Shown here one piece after another: positions 63,301 to 64,000 of a stretch of 64,000 nt of DNA. The DNA comes from Prostheceraeus crozeri. Lineage: Eukaryota; Platyhelminthes; Polycladida; Euryleptidae. Within the stretch, counting starts at the first letter, position 1. Each line of letters starts with the position of its first letter. Location: assembly GCA_907163375.1 (NCBI GenBank), contig CAJQUW010008761.1:79114-143113 (forward strand). Reading direction: 5' to 3'. The translations under genes were made by a program, and so were the position numbers. The notes under the pieces are model-generated. The model saw nothing but the letters and a program-made list of their open reading frames with translations. It searched no databases and was not told the origin of the DNA.

Positions 63301-64000
63301 TGCTAAGCATCACCACAATAGACACAGTACCTCCATGTCACATTTCATCGCATGTATCGTGCACATTTTCCTATGCGCAAACGTCTCGTTAGTAACCAAA
63401 AATGTGACATTATCTGAATCCTCCTATAACTCTATGCGTTTGTTTCCTATGCACCCTTAGTATTGCCGCTTTGTGTCAATGCCAAGGCATCTACACAATG
63501 AGTCCACAGGTTACCACCAATGTCAAATTTTCATTGTGTAACGTGAGCATTTGCCATGCGCAAACGTCTTCGTCTGTACTCACAAATGTGTCATTTTCTG
63601 AATAATCCCCTATAAACTCTATCGTTTCGTACCGCTTCCTAATGCACCTTAGATGACGCGTTTTGGTCTATGCTAAGCATCTACCCAATAGTCACAGGTA
63701 CCTCCATGACAAATTTCATTGATGTATCGTGACATTTGCCCATGCCAAAAAACGTCACGTTTTTAGTACCAAAAATTGACATTTTTCTGAAATTCTCCAT
63801 AACTCTAAGGCGTTTCGTCTTTCCTATGTCACCCCTTAATGACGCGTTTGTCAATGCTAATCATCTTCACAATAGTCACAGGTACCTCCATGTTGTCAAA
63901 TTTCATTGATGTATCATGAACATTTTTCTAGCTCAAAACGCCCTCGTTTTTGTACCAAAAATTACAGTTTGAGATTCCTCCTCTAAACTCTATGCGTTTT
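60366..64000 (+). repeat. 175-bp tandem satellite, about 20 copies, running off the window
   Basis: Head-to-tail units (anchor CATGCGCAAACGTCTCG at 60371, 60546, 60721, 60896 and on) give a period of 175 bp. Each unit contains GATGACGCGTTTGTCAATGC and CACAATAGTCACAGGTACC. Copies up to about 62430 are nearly identical. After that single-base insertions and deletions become frequent in every unit. The recurring short open frames within it follow from the repeat and are not genes. Confidence 0.97.

Noticed and set aside
60587..63392. Many similar short frames of 62-109 aa
   Set aside because: They recur with the 175-bp satellite period, which is not a multiple of three, so no frame is maintained; there is no start context and no conserved protein.

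Overview
The window is animal nuclear DNA, AT-rich and crowded with transposons, and probably from an aquatic invertebrate. That judgement rests on GT-AG introns, a conserved anoctamin (TMEM16) gene, a tRNA-derived SINE, Penelope-like, LINE, Copia, hAT and mariner-type elements, and a long satellite. The species cannot be named from the sequence.

Host gene. An anoctamin gene on the minus strand begins near 49.46 kb. Nine of its coding exons can be placed (49440-49425, 49305-49118, 14229-14146, 14081-13936, 13253-13091, 13031-12975, 12219-12020, 10433-10270, 10209-10130), with splice phases that join exactly. Its second coding intron (49117-14230) is about 35 kb because it has been filled by mobile DNA.

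The centrepiece is a complete Polinton/Maverick (endogenous adintovirus-like element) at 16344-36936, lying in that intron. It is 20.6 kb long, with terminal inverted repeats of 351 and 327 bp and a 6-bp target duplication (TATGCC/TATGCA). Every recognised core gene is open. The plus strand carries a UBA+RING protein, a candidate ssDNA-binding protein, the packaging ATPase, a chromodomain integrase, a candidate penton/minor capsid protein, a pX-like basic core protein, the major capsid protein and an adenain-type protease. The minus strand carries protein-primed DNA polymerase B. The element also has unusual accessory parts: (i) a compact TBP (TATA-binding protein)-like gene overlapping a possible PC4-like gene; (ii) three tandem stem-loops with a conserved loop and covarying stems just upstream of that pair; (iii) a seven-exon spliced gene, all introns phase 0, encoding about 501 aa; (iv) a set of animal-style promoters combining TATATAAGG with AP-1/CRE and CCAAT sites; (v) a control region at 34.5-34.9 kb with two perfect E2F sites, two GAA-capped hairpins and a cluster of AGGTCA half-sites. 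Together these suggest an element with its own early/late transcription programme: host factors acting on TATA promoters, and possibly its own TBP/coactivator acting on the TATA-less structural genes. That programme is inference.

Left flank (1-16.3 kb): a Penelope GIY-YIG remnant, a decayed LINE, two SINE copies, a 610-bp MITE with 8-bp target duplications, a DD41D mariner-like element split by a palindromic Penelope insertion, a second short Penelope insertion, a hAT MITE and a pogo-like relic. Right flank (37-64 kb): a LINE whose ORF1 is split by a hAT element that itself holds a 67-bp hairpin MITE, a second copy of the 8-bp-TSD MITE, a Copia element with 106-bp LTRs and a damaged reverse transcriptase, and about 3.6 kb of a 175-bp satellite whose indel density rises sharply towards the right edge.
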